Translations under genes and position numbers: made by a program
The notes under the pieces: generated by a model
Seen by the model: only the letters and a program-made list of their open reading frames with translations
Databases searched by the model: none
What the model was told of the DNA's origin: nothing
Source of the DNA: an uncultured Eubacteriales bacterium
Lineage (GTDB): Bacteria > Bacillota_A > Clostridia > Oscillospirales > Oscillospiraceae
Assembly (NCBI GenBank): GCA_949739085.1
Contig: CATIYU010000076.1
Span: 1 to 14,019 of the forward strand
DNA: 14,019 nt
Direction: 5' to 3'
Part shown: positions 1-6,822 of the stretch, piece after piece
Numbering within the stretch: the stretch's first letter is position 1
How the letters are laid out: every line of letters begins with the position of its first letter

Positions 1-3000
1 TACCGGTACGGTATCGTTACCGCCGGCAAGACCTATGAACTGATTGTTCAGAGCCGCGGCACCAATGACCACAACAGCAGCGTTTGGACCAACACCTATC
101 GTTACAGCTACATCTTTGAGGATGCCATTGGCGGCGCCCAGCTGCTTAAGGACGGCGCTGAGGTTGTTAACGGCGGCATCAAGCTGCCCACGAGCAACAT
201 GCGTCTGACCGAGTTTGTCAAGTCCTTCACCATGAGCAAGGGCGCCACCGCTGTGTGGACCTTCGTTCCCAATGACACCGGCAGAGCCTTCACCATCACC
301 GCCGCTTGGAGCGAGAACGGCACTGTCATCGTTTCCGACAAGTCCCCCTCCAACGTCAAGACCACCGACCTGGTGCGCGAGGACATGATCTCCGTCGTGG
401 TCACCAGCGAGGACGGCAAGGACGTGAAGGAGTACACCAACGACGTGATGGCCGCCGCCAAGGACGAGGCTGTCAAGGCGCTGGACGAGATGGCCGAGGC
501 CGCTAAGAAGGACCTTGACCCCGAGGTCGAGGCCGACAAGGCGAAGATCGACGCCATCGACAAGGCCATTGCCGATGCCAAGGCCGAGATTGAGGCCGCT
601 GCGGACACCGATGCGATCCAGGCCATTGTTGACGCCGTCGAGGCCGAGATTGACGGCATTGTCAACGAGGGCAAGATCACCGTTACCCTGACCGCCGCTG
701 AGGAGACCCTGACCGAGCGCGCGACGGTGTATGGCGATCCCACCGGCGGGAAGACTGAGATTACCTACAACACCATCACCGCCGCCGCTGGCGAGACCGT
801 CAACCTGGACGACGTGGTGGCGGGCCTGCCCGAGACCCTGGACGAGAGCGCTTGGCTCTTCGTCTTCACCCCCGACGTCGCCACTGTGGACGTTGAGGCG
901 CGGACCATCACCTTCAACGCCGAACTGACCGAGAACACCAACGCTACCATCGCTGTGGGCTGCCTCGACCTGGGCTGGACCCAGACCCAGGAAGTTCCTG
1001 GCGGCGATGGTGAGGGCGACGGTGAGGACACCAAGCCCATCGAGCCCGGCGAGGGCGACTCCGGCGTGGAGATGAATCTTTCTGCCCGCGCTGGCGGAAC
1101 CATGCTTGAGCATGGAAAAGAGTACACCTTCTGGTTCCGGATTTCCAGCGACGTGGAGGTCGCCCGCGTGACCCTGGGCGGCGAGGCCGTTGAGTTCGAG
1201 CTGAACCCGAAGTACGACGACGCGGAGAACAACAAGACCGGCTACAGCTTCAAGGCCGTGTACAACGCCTTCAAGGGCATTTCCATCCTCATCTACCCCA
1301 CAGGCTCCGTCACGGTTGACCCCGTTGAGGACGCTCTGAAGGAGATCGACAGCTACATGGCTGACGAGATCGCCGCCCTGGAGGGCGAGACTGCCGAGAC
1401 CGCCGCGACTCTCAAGGCTACCGCTGAGGCCGCTGTGAAGGCTGAGGGCGCTACCGAGGAGGAGATCGCCAAGGCCGTTGCCGACTACAAGGCCGCGATT
1501 GACGAGCTTCTGACCCCTGCTGACCCCGTTGAGGACGCTCTGAAAGAGATCGACAGCTACATGGCTGACGAGATCGCCGCCCTGGAGGGCGACGCCGCCA
1601 ACGCCGCCGCGACTCTCAAGGCTACCGCTGAGGCCGCTGTGAAGGCTGAGGGCGCTACCGAGGAGGAGATTGCCAAGGCCGTTGCCGACTACAAGGCCGC
1701 GATTGACAGCCTCCTGAACCCTGTTGAGGACGTCACTGTCACCATTAATGCCAAGACCACTGCCGCGAACAGCACCCTGAAGCTGAAGAACGGCGAGGAG
1801 GACGTGACCTCCTACGAGACCACCACCGAGGGCGGTAAGCTGACCGTTACCGCCACTCTCACCGGCGAATACAAACCCTATGTCATCCTCAACGGCGAGC
1901 GGAACTACTTCACCGCCAGCGAGGACGGCAAGACCTGGACCCTCACCTTTGAGGTTCCCGAGAAGACCGAGACCCTCACTGTTGACGCCGAGGCCTACTA
2001 CGTGGTGAAGCTGACTGTGCGGGAAGCCGCCAACGCTCTGACCATCAACGCCCCCGCCAAGCAGGAGGTCATGGACAGCCAGAAGGCCGCCGCTGAGCTG
2101 ACCTTCACTGTCACCACCAAGAACGCTTCCCAGCAGCCCATCGTGACCGGCATTCCCGCCCCCACCGCTACCGTCAAGATCACGGAGGGCGAGGACGCCA
2201 ACACCTGGACCGTCACCGTTTCCAAGGTGACCCAGAGCGAGACCATCGTTCTGGGCGTGGGCACCACCAGCTATCTGCGCGTGACCAAGGGCACCGGTAG
2301 CGACAAGATCACCTTTGTTTCTACCGAGCTCGAGGCTGGCCAGGACATCCCTGTCACCGGCGGAACCTACACCCTGGTTGCCGATGTGGCCAACGGCTAT
2401 CAGCCCAACAAGGGTGCGGAGACCAATGGGAACTGGTTCTCCCTCGCTGAGGACCAGACCGGCGTGGCCGAGGGTTACACCCGCTGGGAGATGGAGATTC
2501 CTGTCTCCGGCCCCCTGGCCAGCGTAACTGTAAACGCTAAGCGGCTGTATGTTGCCTACCTGACCCTGAAGACTGGCACCTACCCTGAGCAGGTCAAGAT
2601 CCCCGAGCAGTACACCAAGGCCAACACCAGCGACGCCTACATCATCTACGTGAACGATGGAAGCGAGAGCCAGGGCACAAAGGCCCTGGGCTACACCGCC
2701 GCCATCGCGGGCATTAAGCTTGAGGATGGTATCGTGCTGAGTGCCACAAGCTGCACCTTCGCTCCCGACGGCGACACCTGGACTCTCACCTACAAGACCG
2801 CTAGTGCTCCTAGTCAGAACGCTGCGATCGAGGTTGAAGCTAAGCTCGCCAAGACCGTCACCCTGAGCCTGCCTGACGGCGTCAAGGTAGTAGACGGCTC
2901 TACCACCCGGGATGCCAACATGTCCGCTCTGAAGGCTGATGGTACCACTTCCGTCAACTACGCTGAGTTCATCATTAAGGTTCCCAACAACATGATGCCC

Positions 3001-4623
3001 ACCAGCGTGACTCCCAAGGCTGGCACCGCTCCGAGTGTGCGCTATGAGCCTCTGGAGAACAACCAGTGGAAGGTCATCGCTGTGGCTGGTAACGACCAGA
3101 ACACCACCGTCACAGTTACGACCGCTAAGATTCCTGTTGTGACCCTGACCACCGACGCCTCCGGCAGCGTGGTCATCCCCGCTGGCCCCGGCAAGTCCTA
3201 CGGTCCCATGACCGTGGCCGCCGCCCCCCTCAAGAGCGAGCTGCCTGAGACCGCCACGCAGGCCGAGCAGGATGCCGCTTGGGATTGGTCCGGCGTGTCC
3301 AACATGGTCTACTCCGTCACCTTCTCCGGCATTGAGACCGGCGAGCTGGATGCCGTCGTGTCTGGCAACACCACCCCGAACGCAGTTGCCAAACCTGAGA
3401 AGACTAACACCACCGGCATTTGGAACGTCCTCGTTTCCAGCAACACCTACTATGAAAGTATCACGGTGAAGCTGACTGCCAAGGACGCCAGCGCCAACGT
3501 AACGCTGGTTGTGGATGAGAACACCGGGAAGGAGATCACTGTCGACGGCGACAAGTTCCAGATCGCTGATGACAAGGGTGCCGTGACCTACACCGTCACC
3601 GTGGCTGAGGCCACTGAGAACACTGTGGTCCGCGCCACTTGCAACCTGGAGACTGCCACTGTGCAGACCGTGCGGAACGGCGACAGCTGGACCATCACCG
3701 TCTCCGGCCTGAAGAAGGGCGAGACCGCCACTGTAAAGATTTCCGCCGAGGAGGCTGGCAATCTGTTCGACTGGCGCGTTGATCCTGGTCAGACTACCAC
3801 TGGCCTGGTCATCATCAACAGCCCCAAGTCCGGCGAGGACTGTGACGGCGAGTTCCAGTTCACCGTCCGTCTGGCCCGCGGCTACGCCATGAAGAGCAAC
3901 ACCATCACCCTGGCTGGCACCAAGGCTGGCAGCGCTGTGAACGACGGCTTTGAGGCTGACGCGGCTAATGACGAGAAGCAGTACAAGATCACCTACCGTC
4001 TGACCGACGAGACCACCAACACCTGGACTGTGAGCGTTGTGGTCCGCAACGCCGCTCAGGATGGCGCCGCCATCGTTGACAACGTAGTCGTCAGCGTGGG
4101 TGTTTCCGAGCTGATCGTTGTGAGCGACAGCAACACGGGCAACGCCGCCCAGAAGACCGCTCCCCAGGCTGTTGACACTTTCGGCACCGCCGCTGACAAC
4201 ATCACCGCCGTGTTGCTGGAGCAGGGCGATCTGCCCACTGGTGTTGTGGCTACCTACAACGCCACCTTGAGCGCCATGGCTAGTGGTACCGCCATTGACT
4301 GGTATAAAGATAGCAAGGCTGAGGCTGTATTCTATGTCGCGGTGAAGGATGGCTACGCCCTTGAGACTGTTACCAACGAGACACTTGTCACCGGTATCAC
4401 GTACAGCGTCGCGGTGAACGCAGCTCCCTCCATGACTGCTGCTGGCAATCCGACGCACACCGTCTACGTGGTTACCGTCACCATCGACACCAACGCGATT
4501 AACGAGAATTCTGATTGGGCGACTGTTGTCAAAGCGGATGGCGCCATCAGCGCCGTTAATCTCAAGAAGGATCTGACGTTTGTTCTGAATGTCATCCAGG
4601 CTAAGAACAACGCTCAGGCTTAA
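1..4623 (+). CDS. Giant secreted beta-repeat surface protein, 3' part (5' end outside window)
   Basis: The frame is open from the first base to TAA at 4621-4623, giving 1540 residues. No start with an RBS is visible, so the gene begins upstream. Numbering from the window edge, residues 58-148 form a beta module that is also found in the SLH protein at the other end of the window. Residues about 145-230 are Ala/Glu/Lys-rich and helical. About residues 335-355 are a Gly/Asp/Glu linker. Residues 440-575 are two nearly identical 68-residue helical repeats (a FIVAR-like look: ending ADYKAAID-LL). From about residue 580 to the end there are eight or so beta-sandwich-like modules, each marked by a strand with a Trp followed by alternating Thr/Val (TWTLTF, TWTVTV, SWTITV). 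I see no catalytic motif. Composition (Thr/Val/Ala/Asp-rich, few Cys) fits an extracellular S-layer or adhesin-type protein. An N-terminal signal peptide and SLH or sortase anchoring cannot be checked here; the C-terminus has no LPXTG motif. A strong terminator follows at 4673. Confidence 0.85.
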   Translation, partial: YRYGIVTAGKTYELIVQSRGTNDHNSSVWTNTYRYSYIFEDAIGGAQLLKDGAEVVNGGIKLPTSNMRLTEFVKSFTMSKGATAVWTFVPNDTGRAFTITAAWSENGTVIVSDKSPSNVKTTDLVREDMISVVVTSEDGKDVKEYTNDVMAAAKDEAVKALDEMAEAAKKDLDPEVEADKAKIDAIDKAIADAKAEIEAAADTDAIQAIVDAVEAEIDGIVNEGKITVTLTAAEETLTERATVYGDPTGGKTEITYNTITAAAGETVNLDDVVAGLPETLDESAWLFVFTPDVATVDVEARTITFNAELTENTNATIAVGCLDLGWTQTQEVPGGDGEGDGEDTKPIEPGEGDSGVEMNLSARAGGTMLEHGKEYTFWFRISSDVEVARVTLGGEAVEFELNPKYDDAENNKTGYSFKAVYNAFKGISILIYPTGSVTVDPVEDALKEIDSYMADEIAALEGETAETAATLKATAEAAVKAEGATEEEIAKAVADYKAAIDELLTPADPVEDALKEIDSYMADEIAALEGDAANAAATLKATAEAAVKAEGATEEEIAKAVADYKAAIDSLLNPVEDVTVTINAKTTAANSTLKLKNGEEDVTSYETTTEGGKLTVTATLTGEYKPYVILNGERNYFTASEDGKTWTLTFEVPEKTETLTVDAEAYYVVKLTVREAANALTINAPAKQEVMDSQKAAAELTFTVTTKNASQQPIVTGIPAPTATVKITEGEDANTWTVTVSKVTQSETIVLGVGTTSYLRVTKGTGSDKITFVSTELEAGQDIPVTGGTYTLVADVANGYQPNKGAETNGNWFSLAEDQTGVAEGYTRWEMEIPVSGPLASVTVNAKRLYVAYLTLKTGTYPEQVKIPEQYTKANTSDAYIIYVNDGSESQGTKALGYTAAIAGIKLEDGIVLSATSCTFAPDGDTWTLTYKTASAPSQNAAIEVEAKLAKTVTLSLPDGVKVVDGSTTRDANMSALKADGTTSVNYAEFIIKVPNNMMPTSVTPKAGTAPSVRYEPLENNQWKVIAVAGNDQNTTVTVTTAKIPVVTLTTDASGSVVIPAGPGKSYGPMTVAAAPLKSELPETATQAEQDAAWDWSGVSNMVYSVTFSGIETGELDAVVSGNTTPNAVAKPEKTNTTGIWNVLVSSNTYYESITVKLTAKDASANVTLVVDENTGKEITVDGDKFQIADDKGAVTYTVTVAEATENTVVRATCNLETATVQTVRNGDSWTITVSGLKKGETATVKISAEEAGNLFDWRVDPGQTTTGLVIINSPKSGEDCDGEFQFTVRLARGYAMKSNTITLAGTKAGSAVNDGFEADAANDEKQYKITYRLTDETTNTWTVSVVVRNAAQDGAAIVDNVVVSVGVSELIVVSDSNTGNAAQKTAPQAVDTFGTAADNITAVLLEQGDLPTGVVATYNATLSAMASGTAIDWYKDSKAEAVFYVAVKDGYALETVTNETLVTGITYSVAVNAAPSMTAAGNPTHTVYVVTVTIDTNAINENSDWATVVKADGAISAVNLKKDLTFVLNVIQAKNNAQA
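1318..1725 (+). repeat. Tandem 204-bp (68-codon) in-frame duplication
   Basis: Copy 1 runs 1318-1521 and copy 2 runs 1522-1725. Both begin with codons for DPVEDALKEID and end near AIDxLL. The copies are almost identical at nucleotide level, including synonymous positions. Differences are few and clustered around 1387-1402 of copy 1 (GETAETA versus GDAANAA) and at the repeat ends. Each unit is predicted to be helical, so the unit is probably a three-helix-type stalk module whose copy number can change by recombination. Confidence 0.9.
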
Positions 4624-4672
4624 TCGAGAGAAAAAGAGAAACTTCGCTGAAGCGTTGACCTCATGAGGAGGA

Positions 4673-4702
4673 CCCCCAAGGGCCTAGGCCCTTGGGGGTT
4701 TT
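4673..4702 (+). terminator. Intrinsic terminator of the giant surface protein gene
   Basis: A perfect 26-bp palindrome (left arm CCCCCAAGGGCCT at 4673-4685, right arm its exact complement at 4686-4698) is followed by TTTT at 4699-4702, about 50 nt after the stop codon at 4623. It also lies 10 nt beyond the stop of the convergent minus-strand gene (4709-5209). In that direction the sequence after the stem reads TCCTCCTCAT, a poor U-tract, so termination is probably stronger for plus-strand transcripts. The same stem core is used again at 7388-7415. Confidence 0.85.
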
Positions 4703-4708
4703 CCGTGC

Positions 4709-5209
4709 TTATTTAAAGGCGATGTAGTCGTAGGTCCGGCCCTCCTGATTCAGGTTGGGGTTGTTCATGCCCTGGTAGGGGGCGGGGTAGACGGTAAAGC
4801 CGGTGCTGGTAAGCTTCACCCGCTTGTCCAGCACATGCCCGGCGGTCAAGGCGAAGTAGCGGTCGTAGTCGGCGGTGGTGTTGTTGGCCAGGGTGTGGAG
4901 CATCCCGGAGACCACGAGGAAGGCGGGCTTGAAGCCCAGCGGGATGGACTGGGTCCCGCCGTTGCCGGTGTAGGAGCCGGTGACGTAGTGCTGGAGTTCC
5001 TTGGCCTCACCGGCGGCGGCCTGAGCGGCCTCGGCGATCTTCCGGGCCTGGGCGATGCGCTCGTCCAGGATAATGTTGTCGCGTTTGCAGTCGTTGCGGT
5101 CGCTGACGAGGCTTTTTTCCATGTTGGCGCACATGGCGTTAAAGTCCGCCATCAGGATGCGGTCGTTCTTTTCCCACTGAGGGAAATGATGTGTTTGCGT
5201 ATACTTCAT
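4709..5209 (-). CDS. Small fibre-like protein with YIAFK C-terminal head (copy A)
   Basis: This 166-residue protein has no signal peptide or membrane segment. It starts at ATG 5207-5209, with AAGGAG at 5218-5223, 8 nt upstream. Residues 1-34 contain a conserved cap (QWEKNDRILMADFN). Residues 40-72 are a charged, Ala-rich, probably coiled-coil stretch. Residues 75-166 form a beta-rich head that opens with GSYTGNG, continues with LGFKPAFLVVSG and ends in YDYIAFK. The same three-part plan occurs in the opposite-strand gene at 6887-7381, and the head alone in the pseudogene at 5324-5590. Heads of this type are common at the ends of clostridial phage tail-fibre-like proteins (family memory, not a search). 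No phage structural genes are nearby. The gene lies downstream of cwlJ-gerQ on the same strand, but with its own palindromic leader. Function is unknown: either a spore or cell-surface fibre subunit or a phage-derived remnant. Confidence 0.85.
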   Translation of the reverse strand: MKYTQTHHFPQWEKNDRILMADFNAMCANMEKSLVSDRNDCKRDNIILDERIAQARKIAEAAQAAAGEAKELQHYVTGSYTGNGGTQSIPLGFKPAFLVVSGMLHTLANNTTADYDRYFALTAGHVLDKRVKLTSTGFTVYPAPYQGMNNPNLNQEGRTYDYIAFK

Positions 5210-5249
5210 GCTAATTTCTCCTTTTTGTATTGAATTGTCCGGCAGAAAA

Positions 5250-5285
5250 ACCGGTACACATATGGTGTGTACCGGTGAAAAGTTG
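5250..5285 (-). promoter_or_regulatory. Palindromic leader of copy A with sigma-K-like AC-N17-CATA
   Basis: A perfect 11-bp inverted repeat (ACCGGTACACA at 5250-5260, TGTGTACCGGT at 5266-5276) encloses a 5-nt centre, 27-41 nt upstream of the RBS. Read on the minus strand, CAACTTTTC (5285-5277) precedes it, giving AC (5283-5282), 17 nt, then CATA (5264-5261) followed by TGTGTA. This resembles the sigma-K pattern AC-N17-CATANNNTA, with the final TA shifted by one base. On the minus strand the palindrome is followed by TTTTT, so as RNA it could also form a terminator-like hairpin. The block is repeated upstream of copy B. Whether it acts as promoter, operator or attenuator is inference. Confidence 0.5.
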
Positions 5286-5323
5286 TATGGAATGGGGAAA
5301 CCGAGAGGGAATTTTTTTGCGGA

Positions 5324-5590
5324 TTATTTAAACGCGATGTAGTCGTAGACCCGGCCATGCTGGTTAAGTTCCGGGAAGCGTGGGCTGTTTTCGCTGGTGG
5401 AGAGGAAAGGGTGCTGCCGCCGGTGATGCTGATCTGGGTCAGTTCCCGTGCACATTCCGCCGCGCCGGTTTAGGGCATCGCGCCGGAGATGAGGAGGAAG
5501 GAGGTCTGAAACCACAACTCAACATCCAGGGGCCTCCCGGTACCGGTGTACGGCCCGATTTCCCAATTGCATAAGATTGGGAATCATCGG
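5324..5590 (-). pseudogene. Broken third copy of the YIAFK head module
   Basis: Minus-strand translation gives, in pieces, YAIG, then in another frame YTGTG and WFQTSFLLISGAMP, an in-frame TAA at 5472-5470, TGAAECARELTQISITGG, and after a further frameshift near 5400 the tail FPELNQHGRVYDYIAFK ending in TAA at 5324-5326. Aligned with copies A (4709-5209) and B (6887-7381), this covers the whole C-terminal head, interrupted by at least two frameshifts and one stop. No N-terminal cap or coiled-coil neck is found; the gerQ stop at 5603 lies immediately upstream. The short open frames here should not be called as genes. Its own leader has been lost, which suggests decay after partial duplication. 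Confidence 0.75.
5560..5583 (-). other. Hairpin downstream of gerQ
   Basis: A perfect 8-bp stem (TTCCCAAT at 5560-5567, ATTGGGAA at 5576-5583) has an 8-nt loop and starts 19 nt beyond the gerQ stop codon. No U-run follows on either strand, so it is a weak terminator candidate. It may instead stabilise the 3' end of the cwlJ-gerQ transcript. It overlaps the start of the pseudogene. Confidence 0.4.
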
Positions 5591-5602
5591 ACCAACTATC
5601 CG

Positions 5603-6259
5603 TTAAAAGCCGGACTGTCCCTGCCACGTCCGGGAGGCCGCGCAGTAGGGCACGCCCTTCACGTTGTGGAACTGGACAAACTTGATGGAGTAGAAATCAC
5701 AGGAGATGTATCGCTCGTAGTCCGGCTGGTAGAGCACAATATAGTCGCTCCCCACCGTGTGAAGAATCCCCTGCCATGTCACCGACTGCTGGGTCCCCAC
5801 CAGGAAGGTGGCCACCACAAAGTATCCCACGTTCCGGTCCAGCAGGCTCCGCAGGGACGCCTGATACGCCTCCGCGTTGGTGGCCGGCATGTGGGTGGAC
5901 TCCATATCCACCGGGTTCTTCATTCGCTGGCTCTGGGCCACCGCGCTGGACACTACCCCAGCTGGTATGACCCCGTTCATCCCCGGCACAGGCATGGGGG
6001 AGCTGTCCGGGTCGCCGGGAGGCGTGCTGCCGCTCATGGTGTACAGCGACACCCCGCCGGACGCGGGCTGGCCGTTGTAGCTCAGCTCCGGACTGCCGTA
6101 AATCCAGCTGCTCTGGCCCGGCGCGCCCGTGTCCGGCGGCATGTTGTAGCTGGTCTCGTCCGGGGACGTTGGCTGGTGGTTGTTGTTGATGGTTATGTTC
6201 TGGGTGTTCTGCCCACCCTGGGCGCTGGGCATGTTGCCCTGTGTAATCTGATTCTGCAT
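5603..6259 (-). CDS. gerQ: Spore coat protein GerQ-like, CwlJ partner
   Basis: This 218-residue protein starts at ATG 6257-6259, with AAGGAG at 6270-6275, 10 nt upstream. Residues about 131-200 match the GerQ (YwdL) domain pattern: SLLDRNVGYFVVATFLVG, then WQGILHTVGSDYIVLYQP, then a Tyr/Phe-rich strand ending in KFVQFHN. In B. subtilis GerQ sits in the spore coat, is needed to localise or maintain CwlJ, and is cross-linked by the transglutaminase Tgl. Residues 1-125 are a low-complexity region rich in Gln, Asn, Pro, Gly and Ser. There are only three lysines (114, 193, 201) and none near the N-terminus, unlike the B. subtilis protein. The gene is 36 nt downstream of cwlJ on the same strand, the same order as in Bacillus, which strongly supports the assignment. 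It is somewhat longer than the Bacillus protein (about 180 residues), the excess lying in the N-terminal region. Confidence 0.87.
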   Translation of the reverse strand: MQNQITQGNMPSAQGGQNTQNITINNNHQPTSPDETSYNMPPDTGAPGQSSWIYGSPELSYNGQPASGGVSLYTMSGSTPPGDPDSSPMPVPGMNGVIPAGVVSSAVAQSQRMKNPVDMESTHMPATNAEAYQASLRSLLDRNVGYFVVATFLVGTQQSVTWQGILHTVGSDYIVLYQPDYERYISCDFYSIKFVQFHNVKGVPYCAASRTWQGQSGF

Positions 6260-6295
6260 GTCTCGCTCACTCCTTTTTGGTCTTGTGGGGGCCGC

Positions 6296-6736
6296 TTACG
6301 TGTCGTAGTAAGCATTTGTCGGATTATAGAAGCAATGATCTCCTATGCGGGTCTGCCAGTAGCCCACGTCCGACGGAAACCGGCTGCGGCACTTGGGCCC
6401 AAATGGATTGTAAAACCAGAGGGACTCCCCGACGTCCGGCAGGCGGCCGCCGGCGATGGCCCAGTCCGCAATCTCGTAGTGGATCGCCTGGGGACGCATG
6501 TTGTAGATGTTCTGGGGGTTGTACGTGCCGCCCTCCGTCTCGCTGGCACAGACGAATTGATAGGGCTGGAAAATGATGTTCCGGATGCTTCCCTTGCCCA
6601 CACGGGCGTACTCGCCGCCCCGGGCGTGGACCCGGTTCATCACTACCCCGGCTACCGCCTTCATCCCCCGCTCGCCTTCGCCGCCAGCCTCGCACTCGAT
6701 GAGCCGGGCTAGCAGCTCCCGGTCTGAATATGCCAT
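6296..6736 (-). CDS. cwlJ: Spore cortex-lytic enzyme CwlJ (SleB/CwlJ hydrolase)
   Basis: This 146-residue protein is essentially one SleB/CwlJ-type cell wall hydrolase domain (Hydrolase_2). The family signature is at residues 8-30: LLARLIECEAGGEGERGMKAVAGVVMNRV, interpreted in parts as LLARLI, ECEAGGE (Glu16 is the probable catalytic acid by analogy with SleB) and AVAGVVMNRV. Later motifs are IIFQPYQF, a YNP segment, LWFYNPFGPKC and the terminal GDHCFYNPTNAYYDT. There is no signal peptide and no peptidoglycan-binding domain, which separates CwlJ from SleB. During germination CwlJ cleaves cortex peptidoglycan containing muramic-delta-lactam and is triggered by Ca-dipicolinate; it acts from the coat/cortex boundary. 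The start is ATG 6734-6736: an in-frame TGA lies two codons upstream, and AGGAG is at 6748-6752. gerQ follows after 36 nt, forming an operon. A sigma-E-like -10 is present upstream. Confidence 0.9.
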   Translation of the reverse strand: MAYSDRELLARLIECEAGGEGERGMKAVAGVVMNRVHARGGEYARVGKGSIRNIIFQPYQFVCASETEGGTYNPQNIYNMRPQAIHYEIADWAIAGGRLPDVGESLWFYNPFGPKCRSRFPSDVGYWQTRIGDHCFYNPTNAYYDT

Positions 6737-6762
6737 TTTTCATCACACTCCTGCTCTGCACC

Positions 6763-6770
6763 ATTCTATG
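6763..6770 (-). promoter_or_regulatory. Sigma-E-like -10 element upstream of cwlJ
   Basis: On the minus strand this octamer reads CATAGAAT, a 7/8 match to the mother-cell sigma-E -10 (CATACAAT). It lies 10 nt upstream of the cwlJ RBS, so the 5' leader would be short. No convincing -35 (ATATT type) is seen; the nearest A/T-rich stretch is CCAAATTT, 10 nt further upstream. B. subtilis cwlJ is known to be sigma-E dependent, which makes the match meaningful but not decisive. Confidence 0.45.
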
Positions 6771-6798
6771 CCCCCGGCGGAAATTTGGTGCGTCCGCC

Positions 6799-6822
6799 GT
6801 TGCACGCCCCCGTGCAACTTTT
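6799..6822 (+). other. Terminator-like hairpin just upstream of the copy B leader
   Basis: A perfect 8-bp stem (GTTGCACG at 6799-6806, CGTGCAAC at 6811-6818) with a CCCC loop is followed directly by TTTT (6819-6822). By form it is a short intrinsic terminator for plus-strand transcripts. The only thing upstream on this strand is the antisense side of cwlJ-gerQ. Its 3' arm overlaps the AC of the putative -35 of copy B. The hairpin is absent upstream of copy A, where only the CAACTTTTC part is conserved. Confidence 0.45.

Noticed and set aside
1318..1725. CRISPR-like or intergenic repeat
   Set aside because: There are two long in-frame coding units with no spacers; this is a protein domain duplication.
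5324..5515. A short independent gene on the minus strand
   Set aside because: Only its last 17 residues match the YIAFK head; the rest of the match lies in other frames. It is part of the pseudogene.
5546..6712. A 388-codon plus-strand open frame across gerQ and cwlJ
   Set aside because: It is antisense to two genes with recognisable families and operon order, has no RBS, and its Arg/His/Gly-rich translation has no domain character.
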